Shown: positions 7,536 to 14,798, numbered from the stretch's first letter. The stretch: DNA of 64,000 bases from Paenibacillus pedocola (GCF_031599675.1 NZ_CP134223.1:6408394-6472393); one strand, 5' to 3'. Notes: generated by a model not told the origin, from the sequence alone. A program made the numbers and translations.

Positions 7536-7578
7536 CAAAAAGGCTAAGGTCGCTATCAGGCGATTTTAGCCTTTTTTC
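7536..7578. terminator. Strong hairpin terminator, possibly closing a small RNA
   Basis: AAAAGGCTAAGGTCGC pairs with GGCGATTTTAGCCTTTTTT across a short loop, with T runs on both sides. In the 483-base gap 7237-7719 there is also a perfect hairpin CTCAATGT-cccc-ACATTGAG at 7448-7467 and a weak + strand promoter (TTGCCT at about 7373, TAGTAT at about 7397). No gene lies upstream on the + strand, so an untranslated transcript of about 170 bases is possible. Confidence 0.5.
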
Positions 7579-7632
7579 ATCCAAATTTCCCCAAATACCG
7601 ACACTGAGCAACTGAAATCTCTCTCTTTCTTG

Positions 7633-7659
7633 TTAGCACTCTGTTTTACTGAGTGCTAG
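7633..7659 (+). promoter_or_regulatory. CIRCE element (HrcA operator)
   Basis: TTAGCACTC (7633-7641), nine bases, GAGTGCTAG (7651-7659). This equals the CIRCE consensus TTAGCACTC-N9-GAGTGCTAA except for the last base. CIRCE is the binding site of the heat-shock repressor HrcA, usually in front of groESL and hrcA-dnaK. Here it stands 61 bases before the start of a decayed operon with no chaperone gene in sight. No convincing -35/-10 pair precedes it. Confidence 0.75.
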
Positions 7660-7719
7660 AAAATAATATTCGACAATAGACTCTTACTACCGATTCGGGC
7701 TAATTCTGGAGGATCTCAT

Positions 7720-8010
7720 ATGTACATCATTCAAACACAAACCAACATTAGCTCTCTGATGAATAACTTCTCAACTTCTACAACTCTCATTGCTTATATC
7801 AATCAATACTTCCAACACCTATAATCTGAACTCCTCAGCGACAAAGACGATACCGTCACCTTCGACCAGCACAACTCCATCATTCTTCTAGAACCAGACG
7901 ACGATCTTCACAATCTCAACTACGCAGGATTGCACGGTGACGATCCCTTTACACGCTCCTTCGAGTTCGTAGAAATCTACGACCTTGGAGACATTACAGA
8001 ATACTTTTGA
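7720..8010 (+). pseudogene. First gene of a decayed operon (in-frame stop at codon 35)
   Basis: ATG at 7720 with GGAGGA at 7708-7713. The frame is 97 codons to TGA at 8008-8010, interrupted by one TAA at 7822-7824. Downstream of that stop the frame stays fully open and protein-like (acidic, with FDQHNSIILLEP and FEFVEIYDLGDITEYF), which suggests a recent nonsense mutation. Its last base is the first base of the next start (TGATG at 8008-8012), so the two genes were translationally coupled. Codon use is unusually C-rich. Family unknown. A sequencing error or recoding cannot be excluded. Confidence 0.45.
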
Positions 8011-8451
8011 TGCTGGACAACGATTTTTTGGTCACATTTTTCGTAGTGGTCGGAGTACTTGATGAGGAGGCAGAACAATGGCTGAACGAAATCGCAATAA
8101 GGTGCCCAAACAGCAGACACACTGACCCCGACACACCGTGTACGTGTTGTACTTCGTAGCACAGACAATCACAACCTGAACCCTACGCTGATGGTTCAGA
8201 CTTCTACCTTGCAATTGAAGAAACAACAGCAGATTGCCGAGTTTGTTTGGGAAGAAGATGGTTTTGCTGATGCTCCACATCTCCACTGCTCCAAAGTGCT
8301 GACAGCCATTCGCCGGGCAAGTGAGCTTTCAAACACACTTTTGTCTGTCACAATTAAAGATCCGTTTCAGATCAACGATAGTCCGCTCCCCTCAACAACC
8401 ACATCTTCCAGCCTCAACGATGAATTAGAACTTGATGATCTTCCATTCTAA
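8010..8451 (+). pseudogene. Second gene of the decayed operon, frameshifted, with an SSB-like C-terminal tip
   Basis: ATG at 8010 opens a frame with LDEEAEQWLNEIA; near 8095-8103 the coding signal moves to the frame that carries GAQTADTLTPTHRVRVVLRS and continues to TAA at 8449-8451. Joined, they give about 145 residues. The C terminus is Ser/Thr-rich and ends in DELELDDLPF, like the acidic tip by which bacterial SSB proteins recruit partners. That ending suggests a single-strand-DNA-binding or SSB-mimicking protein, but I see no certain OB-fold. An 86-residue product could still be made from ATG 8191, without a visible RBS. Confidence 0.4.
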
Positions 8452-8507
8452 TCAACATTCGCATCGTCCAATACCGCTTCAATCACACGTAGAATTTTCT
8501 TCTGTTC

Positions 8508-8762
8508 CTAAACGCTTCTGTAACGTAACTTGTCTACAATTTTGCCTGACGTGGTCTCTTGCTCTTGACTGCCTTCTGGCTGTAAGTAGAAATTAGTCAC
8601 TGAAACGTCTAATGCTCCTGTCACTTTAGCAAGCACATCAACCGAGCATACCTTTTCTGCACGTTCCAATTTTCCTACGTAACTTTCGTGAACCCCTAAT
8701 GCATGAGCCAGCTCTTCCTGACTCATGCCTTTCTCTTTTCGAAAATGCGAAAAAACTTGCCC
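8508..8762 (-). pseudogene. XRE-family HTH regulator, 5' end lost at att-like copy E
   Basis: The frame runs from the junction at 8762 to the stop at 8508. It carries FRKEKGMSQEELAHALGVHE followed by SYVGKLERAEKVCSVDVLAK, a textbook XRE helix-turn-helix. Family members normally begin about 10 residues further upstream, with the first helix. Here the in-frame codon preceding Gly-Gln-Val-Phe is TAG (8763-8765), the stop codon of the rlmH-like repeat. The only ATG (8726) lies inside the HTH and would give a product lacking helix 1. The C-terminal 30 residues are polar and unconserved. Probably dead. Confidence 0.65.
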
Positions 8763-8782
8763 CTACTTATGATACGGTTCAC
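8761..8782 (+). repeat. att-like copy E of the rlmH 3' end
   Basis: CCCTACTTATGATACGGTTC at 8761-8780 differs from the 3' end of rlmH itself (9961-9980) at one of 20 positions, a silent His codon change. Minus-strand reading: Asn-Gly-Glu-Pro-Tyr-His-Lys-TAG. It lies exactly 1200 bases from the rlmH copy. Confidence 0.85.
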
Positions 8783-8832
8783 CATTACATCTAATAAGCG
8801 AAATCAATGCACTCTGATTGGGGTGCCTTAAT

Positions 8833-8858
8833 TTGACAAAATAATACAATGGTATAAT
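8833..8858 (+). promoter_or_regulatory. Promoter-like sequence of the membrane protein gene
   Basis: TTGACA (8833-8838) and TATAAT (8853-8858) both match consensus, but the spacer is only 14 bases, so the pair may not work together. The gene starts 31 bases further on. Confidence 0.4.
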
Positions 8859-8889
8859 ACTGGTTTTAAACAAAGCTGGAGGTACATTA

Positions 8890-9927
8890 ATGAATAAAAT
8901 TGGTTTTAATCAAAAACATAGTTCTAATTCTTACTATACTTTAAAGAGTAATTCTCTAATTGTATTGAAATTTATTCTGCCTATTTTTCTTACTATTATT
9001 TTATTGCTATTAATATTTTCTTTTTTCCCCCATACTGCTTGGATTTATTCTACGGGTTCCCCCTACTCCATAAAAATGAACGATTTCAGAGGGAGGATTG
9101 ATAGTAAGGCACTCATTATTTCCTCAAAAGATAAACTTACTGGAACCATAGTAAATCAAAACAAATTGACAGTTAACTATAACAGCGCTAACTATAACAT
9201 TGAACCGGGTGAACTCGTAATACGTTATGGACATTCTAGTTCGAGAGACTTTTGGGATACTATTAGTTCTGATTCCCTTATTCAATTGAGTATGCTCAAT
9301 ACGCATTTAGACAAACTAAATATAGAAAAGAAATATTTGTTACAAAAGTTTGATGATTTTCCAAAAAGCTATTTGATGTCTATGTCAGGGGATGAATTTG
9401 ATATAAGTGCTGTTGTTTACGAAAAAAACTTCACATGGAATCTTCAAGGTGATTTAGAGGTGTTCATAAAAGGAAAAAGGTTTATTCAAGATACACCTGT
9501 ATATGATTTGAGTTTTTCTAATAGTGATTCACAGCATCCCACTCTTTTTCAGTTGATTGGATTTACCAACGTAGAGTTAACTATACCTGAGGAGAAGGGT
9601 GAAATTCTATTCTCCGGTCAAAGTAATGAATCAAATAGTTTTTTTGAAAATGGTAATCTAAACTTTAATCAGACAGCAACAGAAAAACAATTCAGTTTGG
9701 ATGGTAAATCACTAATAGTGACCTCACTCAAGAATGAAAATCTTAGTGTAGCTTATTCAAATAAAAAAAAATCCACTTTAGAAGTCTACGGAAATATTAG
9801 GAAAGCATCTTTAACAGGTAACAGCCTATTTCTAAACTTCAAACAATGGGCTGTAGAGAATATTTCTACAGTGGTTGGGACATTAGTTGCAATGTTTATA
9901 GGCTTTATTATTATCAAAAAGAATTAA
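8890..9927 (+). CDS. AT-rich protein with N- and C-terminal membrane segments, function unknown
   Basis: 345 residues, ATG at 8890 behind GGAGG (8877-8881). Transmembrane helices are predicted by eye at about residues 25-47 (ILPIFLTIILLLLIFSFF) and 322-342 (VVGTLVAMFIGFIIIKK). The roughly 270 residues between them are beta-rich with many Ser/Asn and no Cys, consistent with an extracytoplasmic domain anchored at both ends. I recognise no family. Codon use is strongly AT-biased compared with rlmH next door. It is the only gene in the 1.2 kb segment between copy E and the rlmH end, so it behaves as the sole cargo of one cassette. Confidence 0.6.
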   Translation: MNKIGFNQKHSSNSYYTLKSNSLIVLKFILPIFLTIILLLLIFSFFPHTAWIYSTGSPYSIKMNDFRGRIDSKALIISSKDKLTGTIVNQNKLTVNYNSANYNIEPGELVIRYGHSSSRDFWDTISSDSLIQLSMLNTHLDKLNIEKKYLLQKFDDFPKSYLMSMSGDEFDISAVVYEKNFTWNLQGDLEVFIKGKRFIQDTPVYDLSFSNSDSQHPTLFQLIGFTNVELTIPEEKGEILFSGQSNESNSFFENGNLNFNQTATEKQFSLDGKSLIVTSLKNENLSVAYSNKKKSTLEVYGNIRKASLTGNSLFLNFKQWAVENISTVVGTLVAMFIGFIIIKKN

Positions 9928-9938
9928 TATATTTAATC

Positions 9939-9957
9939 AACTTGACAAAATCAAGTT
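9939..9957. terminator. Small hairpin next to the rlmH attachment sequence
   Basis: AACTTGA-caaaa-TCAAGTT, perfect seven-base arms, 11 bases after the membrane protein stop and 4 bases before copy F. It may be a weak terminator (only three T follow) or a protein-binding inverted repeat beside the attachment site. Confidence 0.45.
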
Positions 9958-9960
9958 TCG

Positions 9961-9982
9961 CCCTACTTGTGATACGGTTCCC
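9961..9982 (+). repeat. Native attachment-like sequence F inside the 3' end of rlmH
   Basis: CCCTACTTGTGATACGGTTC; the reverse complement encodes Glu-Pro-Tyr-His-Lys-TAG. It is the parent of copies A-E and corresponds in position to the SCC attB site at the end of rlmH (orfX) in staphylococci, where the codons are for Glu-Ala-Tyr-His-Lys-stop. Confidence 0.85.
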
Positions 9983-10442
9983 CCCGATTAATCTTCACCG
10001 CACGATAAATCTGCTCTACCAGCACCAGCCGCATGAGCTGATGGGGCAGCGTCATGCGGCCGAAGCTCATGCGCTGCTGGGCGCGGCGCATGACGTCATC
10101 GGAGAGGCCATGGCTGCCTCCGATGACGAAGACGACATGGCTCGTCCCGTAGGTGCCGAGCCGGTCGATTTCGGCGGCAAGCTCCTCGGAGCTCCAGAGC
10201 TTGCCGTCGATCGCGAGCGCAATGACATGCGCTTCGCTCTTGATGTGCGCGAGGATACGCTCGCCCTCGCGTACCTTCACCTGGACAACCTCAGCGTCGC
10301 TGAGATTGTCCGGGGCCTTCTCATCCGCCACCTCAATCATCTGGAACTTGAGGTAGGGGGTCAATCGCTTGGCGTACTCCGCAATGCCGCTCACCAAATA
10401 TTTTTCCTTCAATTTGCCTACGCCGATGATTTGAATTAACAT
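9963..10442 (-). CDS. rlmH: 23S rRNA (pseudouridine1915-N3)-methyltransferase RlmH
   Basis: 159 residues, full family length, ATG at 10442 with GAGGAAGA upstream. SPOUT-family methyltransferase that methylates pseudouridine 1915 in helix 69 of 23S rRNA as a homodimer. The SAM-binding knot is visible in FVIGGSHGLSDDVMRRA (about residues 105-121) and MSFGRMTLPHQLMRLVLVEQ, and the protein ends in the conserved PYHK. The terminal codons are also the attachment core described above. In staphylococci, insertion at this point restores the reading frame; here too the ORF is intact. Confidence 0.95.
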   Translation of the reverse strand: MLIQIIGVGKLKEKYLVSGIAEYAKRLTPYLKFQMIEVADEKAPDNLSDAEVVQVKVREGERILAHIKSEAHVIALAIDGKLWSSEELAAEIDRLGTYGTSHVVFVIGGSHGLSDDVMRRAQQRMSFGRMTLPHQLMRLVLVEQIYRAVKINRGEPYHK

Positions 10443-10550
10443 ATCTTCCTCCTGTGGGATAACCTTATATAAACATCGTGCCGCTGGGAGTGTCCGTAAC
10501 CATGTGCATGTCCTCTGCCCGGCCTTCGTTGTTCCTCTATAGAAACAGCA

Positions 10551-10573
10551 AAAGGACGTATCCGTTACGTCCT
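10551..10573. terminator. Terminator-like hairpin in the rlmH-arsR gap
   Basis: AAGGACGT (10552-10559) pairs with ACGTCCTT (10566-10573). On the minus strand four T follow, so it would end transcripts from the ArsR gene before rlmH. The rest of the 303-base gap 10443-10745 shows no gene; a 65-codon + frame at 10596 has no RBS. Confidence 0.6.
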
Positions 10574-10745
10574 TTCCGCTTATTGATATCCTCTTATGTT
10601 TACCATATTTCCGGGTAAAAATAAACCGGAACCCGCCTTATTTCAGCTGTCCTTGTTGACTTGTTCCCCCTGCTATTTCAGCCCTTCTAACTGTTCTTGT
10701 TCTTCCCGCTGTGCTCTAGCCCTTTCCACTCTTCCCGCGGTAAGG

Positions 10746-11096
10746 CTATTCCAGCCCCTCCTCCTGCTCCGCGAACAGCTCGGGCTGCTCTGAGGAGTCA
10801 TAAGCCTGTAGGACCGAATCCAGTAACCCGGGAAAACGCTCGTTCAGGTCGTCAGTGCGCAGCGACATAATACGCTGGGTGCCTTGTGCCCGTGTATAGA
10901 CTACGCCCGCTTCGCGCAGTGTCCGGGCATGATGCGACATCGTGGATTTGGCAATCGGCACCTTAAAACTATTGCAGGCCTGCTCGCCATGCTTGCGGAT
11001 TTCTGACACCACATATAAACGGATCGGATCACTAAGCGCATACAGCACAGAGGCCAGCTGGAGGTCCTTGCGGTCCGGATGATGAAGCAGCTTCAT
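10746..11096 (-). CDS. ArsR-family transcriptional repressor
   Basis: 116 residues, ATG at 11096 with AAAGGAG 8-9 bases upstream. The winged helix-turn-helix is clear: LSDPIRLYVVSEIRKHG (about residues 21-37), AKSTMSHHARTLREAGVVYT recognition region (about 49-68) and the wing with GTQRIMSLR. The metal-site ELCVCDL motif of ArsR/SmtB metal sensors is absent; a single Cys (about 41) remains, so the inducer is probably not a metal but a small molecule or drug. It is divergent from the MFS transporter, whose promoter carries an inverted repeat, so it most likely represses the transporter and itself. Confidence 0.85.
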   Translation of the reverse strand: MKLLHHPDRKDLQLASVLYALSDPIRLYVVSEIRKHGEQACNSFKVPIAKSTMSHHARTLREAGVVYTRAQGTQRIMSLRTDDLNERFPGLLDSVLQAYDSSEQPELFAEQEEGLE

Positions 11097-11160
11097 AAAA
11101 AAGACTCCTTTGAAATACAGATGAGTACTTAAATTTCTTTGTATTTTTGCATCTTCCTAA

Positions 11161-11213
11161 TTGCATTTTACATCAGTGCATGCTATATTTCAATTGTTCG
11201 TAAGTAATCGAAC
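11161..11213 (+). promoter_or_regulatory. MFS promoter with ArsR-type operator
   Basis: TTGCAT (11161-11166), 17 bases, TATATT (11184-11189). An inverted repeat GTTCG (11196-11200) ... CGAAC (11209-11213) covers the expected transcription start, where a repressor would block. The RBS AAAGGAG follows at about 11233. Confidence 0.6.
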
Positions 11214-11248
11214 TATCAAACATTTAGAGTTAAAGGAGTGGCAATCAC

Positions 11249-12673
11249 ATGAGCTCATTACATACCTCTGACGATCATGCAGGCAATTCAAACGCTGCAG
11301 TGGAAGCCACTCTTCCACGCGAAGGGCTGCTGACCCTGCTGTTCAGTGTCGCTGTAGTACTTGTCATTATGAACACGGCCATGTTCAATCTGGCGCTGCC
11401 TGATGTAACCGAGACCTTCGGGATCACAGCTGCATCCGCCTCCTGGATTGTTACCGGGTACTCCATTATGTTCTCGATCGCTTCGATCACGTACAGCCGG
11501 CTGTCAGATTTCCTGCCGATCCGGCGGCTGCTGATCATCGGACTGCTTACACTGGGGTTTGCGGCTGTAGCCGGCTTTTTCAGCACTAACTTTATCTTCC
11601 TGCTTATCGTGCGCATTCTGCAGGCGTCAGGTGCAGGGGCGGTCATGTCTCTGTCACTTGTCCTGTTCACCCGTTATGTCCCGCAGGCCCGCCGCGGCAA
11701 AGCGATGGCGACCATCATGTCCGCCGTCTCGCTGGGACTGGGCCTTGGCCCGGTCGCAGGCGGTTCCATTGTCGAGTATCTCGGCTGGCACTGGCTGTTC
11801 GCAGTAACGGCAGCCATTCTGCTACTGGTGCCATTGTTCCTGATCCTGCTGCCCAGAGAAGTGCCTGCCCGCGGCTCGTTCGATGTGCTTGGCGGAGTAT
11901 TCCTCGGCGTCGGCACCACAGGCCTGCTGCTGTTCCTGACCAGCGGCCTGTGGGTTGCCCTGATCGCCGGTATGGCCGCGATTGCCTTATTCGTAGGCCG
12001 CATCCGCAGCACACCGGATCCGTTCGTGATGCCTGCGCTGTTCCGCAACCGCTCGTATCTCGTACTGGCGCTGGTCGGGATCGCCTCCTACCTGTGCAGC
12101 TTCGCTACCCTGTTCCTGCTGCCGCAGATTCTGACCCACCGCTTCGGCTTCAGCGCGAGCCATGCCGGGCTGGTGATTTTCCCCGGCTCACTGCTGGCGA
12201 TCTTCGTCTCCCGCACCGTGGGACGGATCATCGACCGCTACGGCAATGCCGGAATCCTACGCTTCGCACCGCTGCTGGTGCTGGCGGCAACCGTGCTGTT
12301 CGCCTTCTTCGCCGGGCAGTCCTGGATTGCCGTCATGCTGGTCTATATGATTATGAGCCTGTCCTTTACCGTGCTGTCCAGCAGCGTATCGAATGAAATC
12401 TCGCGGATTCTGCCTTCTTCGCAGATCGGCTCCGGCATGGGGCTGTTCCAGCTGCTGCAATTCTTCAGTGGAGCGTTCAGCGTGGCGATGGCCGCCAGCG
12501 CCCTGGAATGGCAGCGCGGATTACCGCTCTCCACGGCCTACTCCAACATCTACTGGGGGCTGTCGATTGCCGCTCTAATTGCCATTGTCTCAGCAGTTGT
12601 CTACCGGCGCGGCAACAACCGCAGTAACCGCAGCAGCTCGCTAGCCGATATGGCGGATGCAGCAGACGCCTAA
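11249..12673 (+). CDS. MFS multidrug efflux transporter
   Basis: 474 residues, ATG at 11249. After a polar 25-residue N terminus, hydrophobic helices run through the protein; about 14 can be counted, as in the DHA2 drug:H+ antiporters. The loop after helix 2 contains SRLSDFLPIRRLL, a form of MFS motif A (G-x-L-a-D-r-x-G-r-r). LGLGPVAGGSIVEYLGWHWLF is motif C (GPxxGG) of drug exporters. The C terminus is a short basic tail. GC-rich coding, close to the core genome. Divergent from and probably repressed by the ArsR protein; closed by a strong terminator. Confidence 0.85.
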   Translation: MSSLHTSDDHAGNSNAAVEATLPREGLLTLLFSVAVVLVIMNTAMFNLALPDVTETFGITAASASWIVTGYSIMFSIASITYSRLSDFLPIRRLLIIGLLTLGFAAVAGFFSTNFIFLLIVRILQASGAGAVMSLSLVLFTRYVPQARRGKAMATIMSAVSLGLGLGPVAGGSIVEYLGWHWLFAVTAAILLLVPLFLILLPREVPARGSFDVLGGVFLGVGTTGLLLFLTSGLWVALIAGMAAIALFVGRIRSTPDPFVMPALFRNRSYLVLALVGIASYLCSFATLFLLPQILTHRFGFSASHAGLVIFPGSLLAIFVSRTVGRIIDRYGNAGILRFAPLLVLAATVLFAFFAGQSWIAVMLVYMIMSLSFTVLSSSVSNEISRILPSSQIGSGMGLFQLLQFFSGAFSVAMAASALEWQRGLPLSTAYSNIYWGLSIAALIAIVSAVVYRRGNNRSNRSSSLADMADAADA

Positions 12674-12693
12674 TATATCATAAATACACCAAA

Positions 12694-12732
12694 ACACCCT
12701 GCAGACCGCTCTCACGGCTGCAGGGTGTTTTT
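12694..12732 (+). terminator. Rho-independent terminator of the MFS gene
   Basis: ACACCCTGCAG (12694-12704) pairs perfectly with CTGCAGGGTGT (12718-12728), then TTTTT. Confidence 0.9.
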
Positions 12733-12748
12733 AAGTTACAGCAGTCCT

Positions 12749-12916
12749 TTAGACCACCAGATATTCCGCATTCTTCTCACATTCCGCACATTTCGCCGGC
12801 GGGTCCCAGTCCGAGAACTCGGTCTCCTTCAGATCCACAACATCCGGTGCATCCTCGTACTCGTCCACAAATTTGTCGATAGCCAGCTCTACGTGTTCCT
12901 TACACACTACGTACAT
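12749..12916 (-). CDS. CxxH/CxxC small protein (YyzF-like)
   Basis: 55 residues, ATG at 12916, TAA at 12749. It starts MYVVCKEHVE and ends with AKCAECEKNAEYLVV, giving one CxxH and one CxxC motif that can hold a zinc ion. This is the pattern of a small Firmicute family (BA_5709/YyzF type) that is usually encoded close to rlmH, as in Bacillus subtilis. Here the ArsR-MFS pair separates it from rlmH. The RBS (AAAGGGA) is moderate. Function is unknown. Confidence 0.8.
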   Translation of the reverse strand: MYVVCKEHVELAIDKFVDEYEDAPDVVDLKETEFSDWDPPAKCAECEKNAEYLVV

Positions 12917-13019
12917 TCAATCAAGCATCCCTTTCTGTGCCGCTGCGGTGTATACTTCTACTACTGTTCTACCACACTTCCCCGTAAAAAGGAACCTTCC
13001 GCAGCGTAAAAATCCAGCT

Positions 13020-14798
13020 TTATTCCCGTCCCGTAAACTTCGTGGTATCCCCGGCAATCAGCGTGAGCGCATCCTGCCAGAACGACAGGGAATGTACATC
13101 AATGTCCATCAGCTTCGCGGCATCTGCGATACTCCGGGTACTGGTTGCTGAGAGGAACTGCTCATAGCGGTTTACGAAGTCAGCTCCCCGCTTCTTGTAC
13201 TGTGCAAAGAGCCCCTTGGAGAACAAAAGCCCGAAGGAATACGGGAAGTTCAGGAATTCATTGCCTGACATGTAATATCCGGCCTTGCTGATCCACTGGT
13301 ACGGATGAATCGAATCCTGCAGTACACTGTCGCCGTAAGCGGCATGCATAGACTCCAGCATCAGCGCATTCAGCTCCTCCACGGAGAGAGGTCCGGATTT
13401 CCTGCGGGCATACAGCCTGCTCTCAAAACAATACCGGGCATAGAAATCTACAATATAATACCCGGCATCCGACAGTCCCCGTTCCAGAATAGCTTCCGCT
13501 TCCCCGGCGGGCGCAGACTGCAGCAGTTCATAGCCTATCAGACTCTCACAAAAAATCGACGCCGTCTCCGCAATCGGCACCGGATATTCCGTGTTGACCA
13601 TACTTTGCCCGGCAAGACGGCTGCTGTGGTAGGCATGTCCGATCTCATGGGCCAGCACGCTCACATCTATATAATTGCCGTTAAAGCTCGTGATCATCCG
13701 GCTCTCCCCGATCGGGAAAATATCAACACACATGCCGAAATTCCCTTTGCCGCTCCGCGGCTCAGCATCGATCCAGCGCTGTTCGAACACCTTGCGGGCG
13801 AATCCGCCAAGCTCGCTGCTAAACCTGCTGAAGCCGTTAATAATCATCGCTTGGGCTTCGGCATAAGAGATGGTAGTCGGAGACTCCCCGCCTATTGGCG
13901 CAAACACATCATAAAACGGCAGCTGCCCGGGATAACCCAGCAGTTCAGCTTTTTTCGCATAATACCGGTGAAATACCGGCAGACTCTCCCGGATCGCCTG
14001 CAGCATTACTTGCAGTGTCTCCTGATCCATCCGCGAAGCGGCCAGTACTTTATGCAGCGGTGAAGCGTAGCCTCTCAATTCATACACCGCCGCTGCCTCA
14101 CCGCATACGGCATTGATACATGCTGCGCTTTGTTCCGCTACACTGCGGCATGCTTGATGCTCAGCTTCTGCCGCTGCCTTCCGTACCGCAGCATCCGGGT
14201 CATAGACGAGATTCCGCAGCTCAGCCAGCGACAAACTCTGCATCTTCCCGTCCAGCTCCACATCTGTCCGCAGGGTGGACAGCGTCCGCATGTACAGGCG
14301 TTCCCAAGCTTTCGAGCCGGTAGCCTGCATCCGGGCAATCACCGCTTCGCCTTCCTCACTCAGCAAATGCTGCGATTTGCTCTGCAGCTCATGCAGATAG
14401 AAGCTATGCTGCTCAAGATAGACACTGGAAGCGATACTGGTCTCCAGCATATCCGGATGGACCCTGGCCAGCCATTTGCTGAAGCTTACTAAGGCTTCTC
14501 CTGCGCCAAGGGTGACCTCCTCCAGCTCGTCCAGCAGATTCATCGCTTCCGTATTACTGCTGTCAGCGCTGAAGCTTAATTCCGCGAAGCTGAACAGGCG
14601 GAGATAGATGCTTTTGTAAGCATTATATTGTCTAAGGAACTGCTCCATCACTCCGGCGGCATCTTGTCCATTATGTAACTGTGAGGCTGACCATGTACTC
14701 AGTTCCCCGGCAAGTGTCTCCACAAGCCTGCGGTCCTGCTGAAACGGCTCCGACTGAAAGGAAGGATAAATTGAGTCCAATTCCCATGTTAACTGCAT
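13020..14798 (-). CDS. pepF: M3-family oligoendopeptidase (PepF type)
   Basis: 592 residues from ATG 14798, preceded by AAGGAGAGGG; a 26-residue longer frame has no RBS. Cytoplasmic zinc metallopeptidase that degrades oligopeptides. The zinc motif HEIGHAYHS (about residues 372-380) supplies HExxH, and the third ligand Glu follows in ETASIFCESL about 25 residues on. The flanking helical domain is typical of the M3 fold that encloses the site. Length agrees with PepF (about 600). Shares an intergenic region of about 100 bases with the divergent DUF2252 gene. Confidence 0.85.
   Translation of the reverse strand: MQLTWELDSIYPSFQSEPFQQDRRLVETLAGELSTWSASQLHNGQDAAGVMEQFLRQYNAYKSIYLRLFSFAELSFSADSSNTEAMNLLDELEEVTLGAGEALVSFSKWLARVHPDMLETSIASSVYLEQHSFYLHELQSKSQHLLSEEGEAVIARMQATGSKAWERLYMRTLSTLRTDVELDGKMQSLSLAELRNLVYDPDAAVRKAAAEAEHQACRSVAEQSAACINAVCGEAAAVYELRGYASPLHKVLAASRMDQETLQVMLQAIRESLPVFHRYYAKKAELLGYPGQLPFYDVFAPIGGESPTTISYAEAQAMIINGFSRFSSELGGFARKVFEQRWIDAEPRSGKGNFGMCVDIFPIGESRMITSFNGNYIDVSVLAHEIGHAYHSSRLAGQSMVNTEYPVPIAETASIFCESLIGYELLQSAPAGEAEAILERGLSDAGYYIVDFYARYCFESRLYARRKSGPLSVEELNALMLESMHAAYGDSVLQDSIHPYQWISKAGYYMSGNEFLNFPYSFGLLFSKGLFAQYKKRGADFVNRYEQFLSATSTRSIADAAKLMDIDVHSLSFWQDALTLIAGDTTKFTGRE

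Larger units (their letters stand above)
829..9980. mobile_element. SCC-like tandem cassette array at the 3' end of rlmH
   Basis: Direct, same-orientation copies of the rlmH tail (A 829, B 1519, C 5891, D 6281, E 8761, F 9961) divide this stretch into five segments of about 0.7, 4.4, 0.4, 2.5 and 1.2 kb. Gene fragments stop at A, C and E. Base composition and codon use shift between segments. No ccrAB/ccrC-like gene is intact; only a short recombinase-like tail is seen at 3374-3562. So the segments would have moved in trans or are relics. The staphylococcal SCC model is established knowledge; its extension to this genus is my inference. The left limit is uncertain. Confidence 0.6.

Noticed and set aside
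10596..10793. 65-codon + strand frame between rlmH and arsR
   Set aside because: No RBS, Cys/Ser/Leu-rich random composition, overlaps the arsR 3' end.
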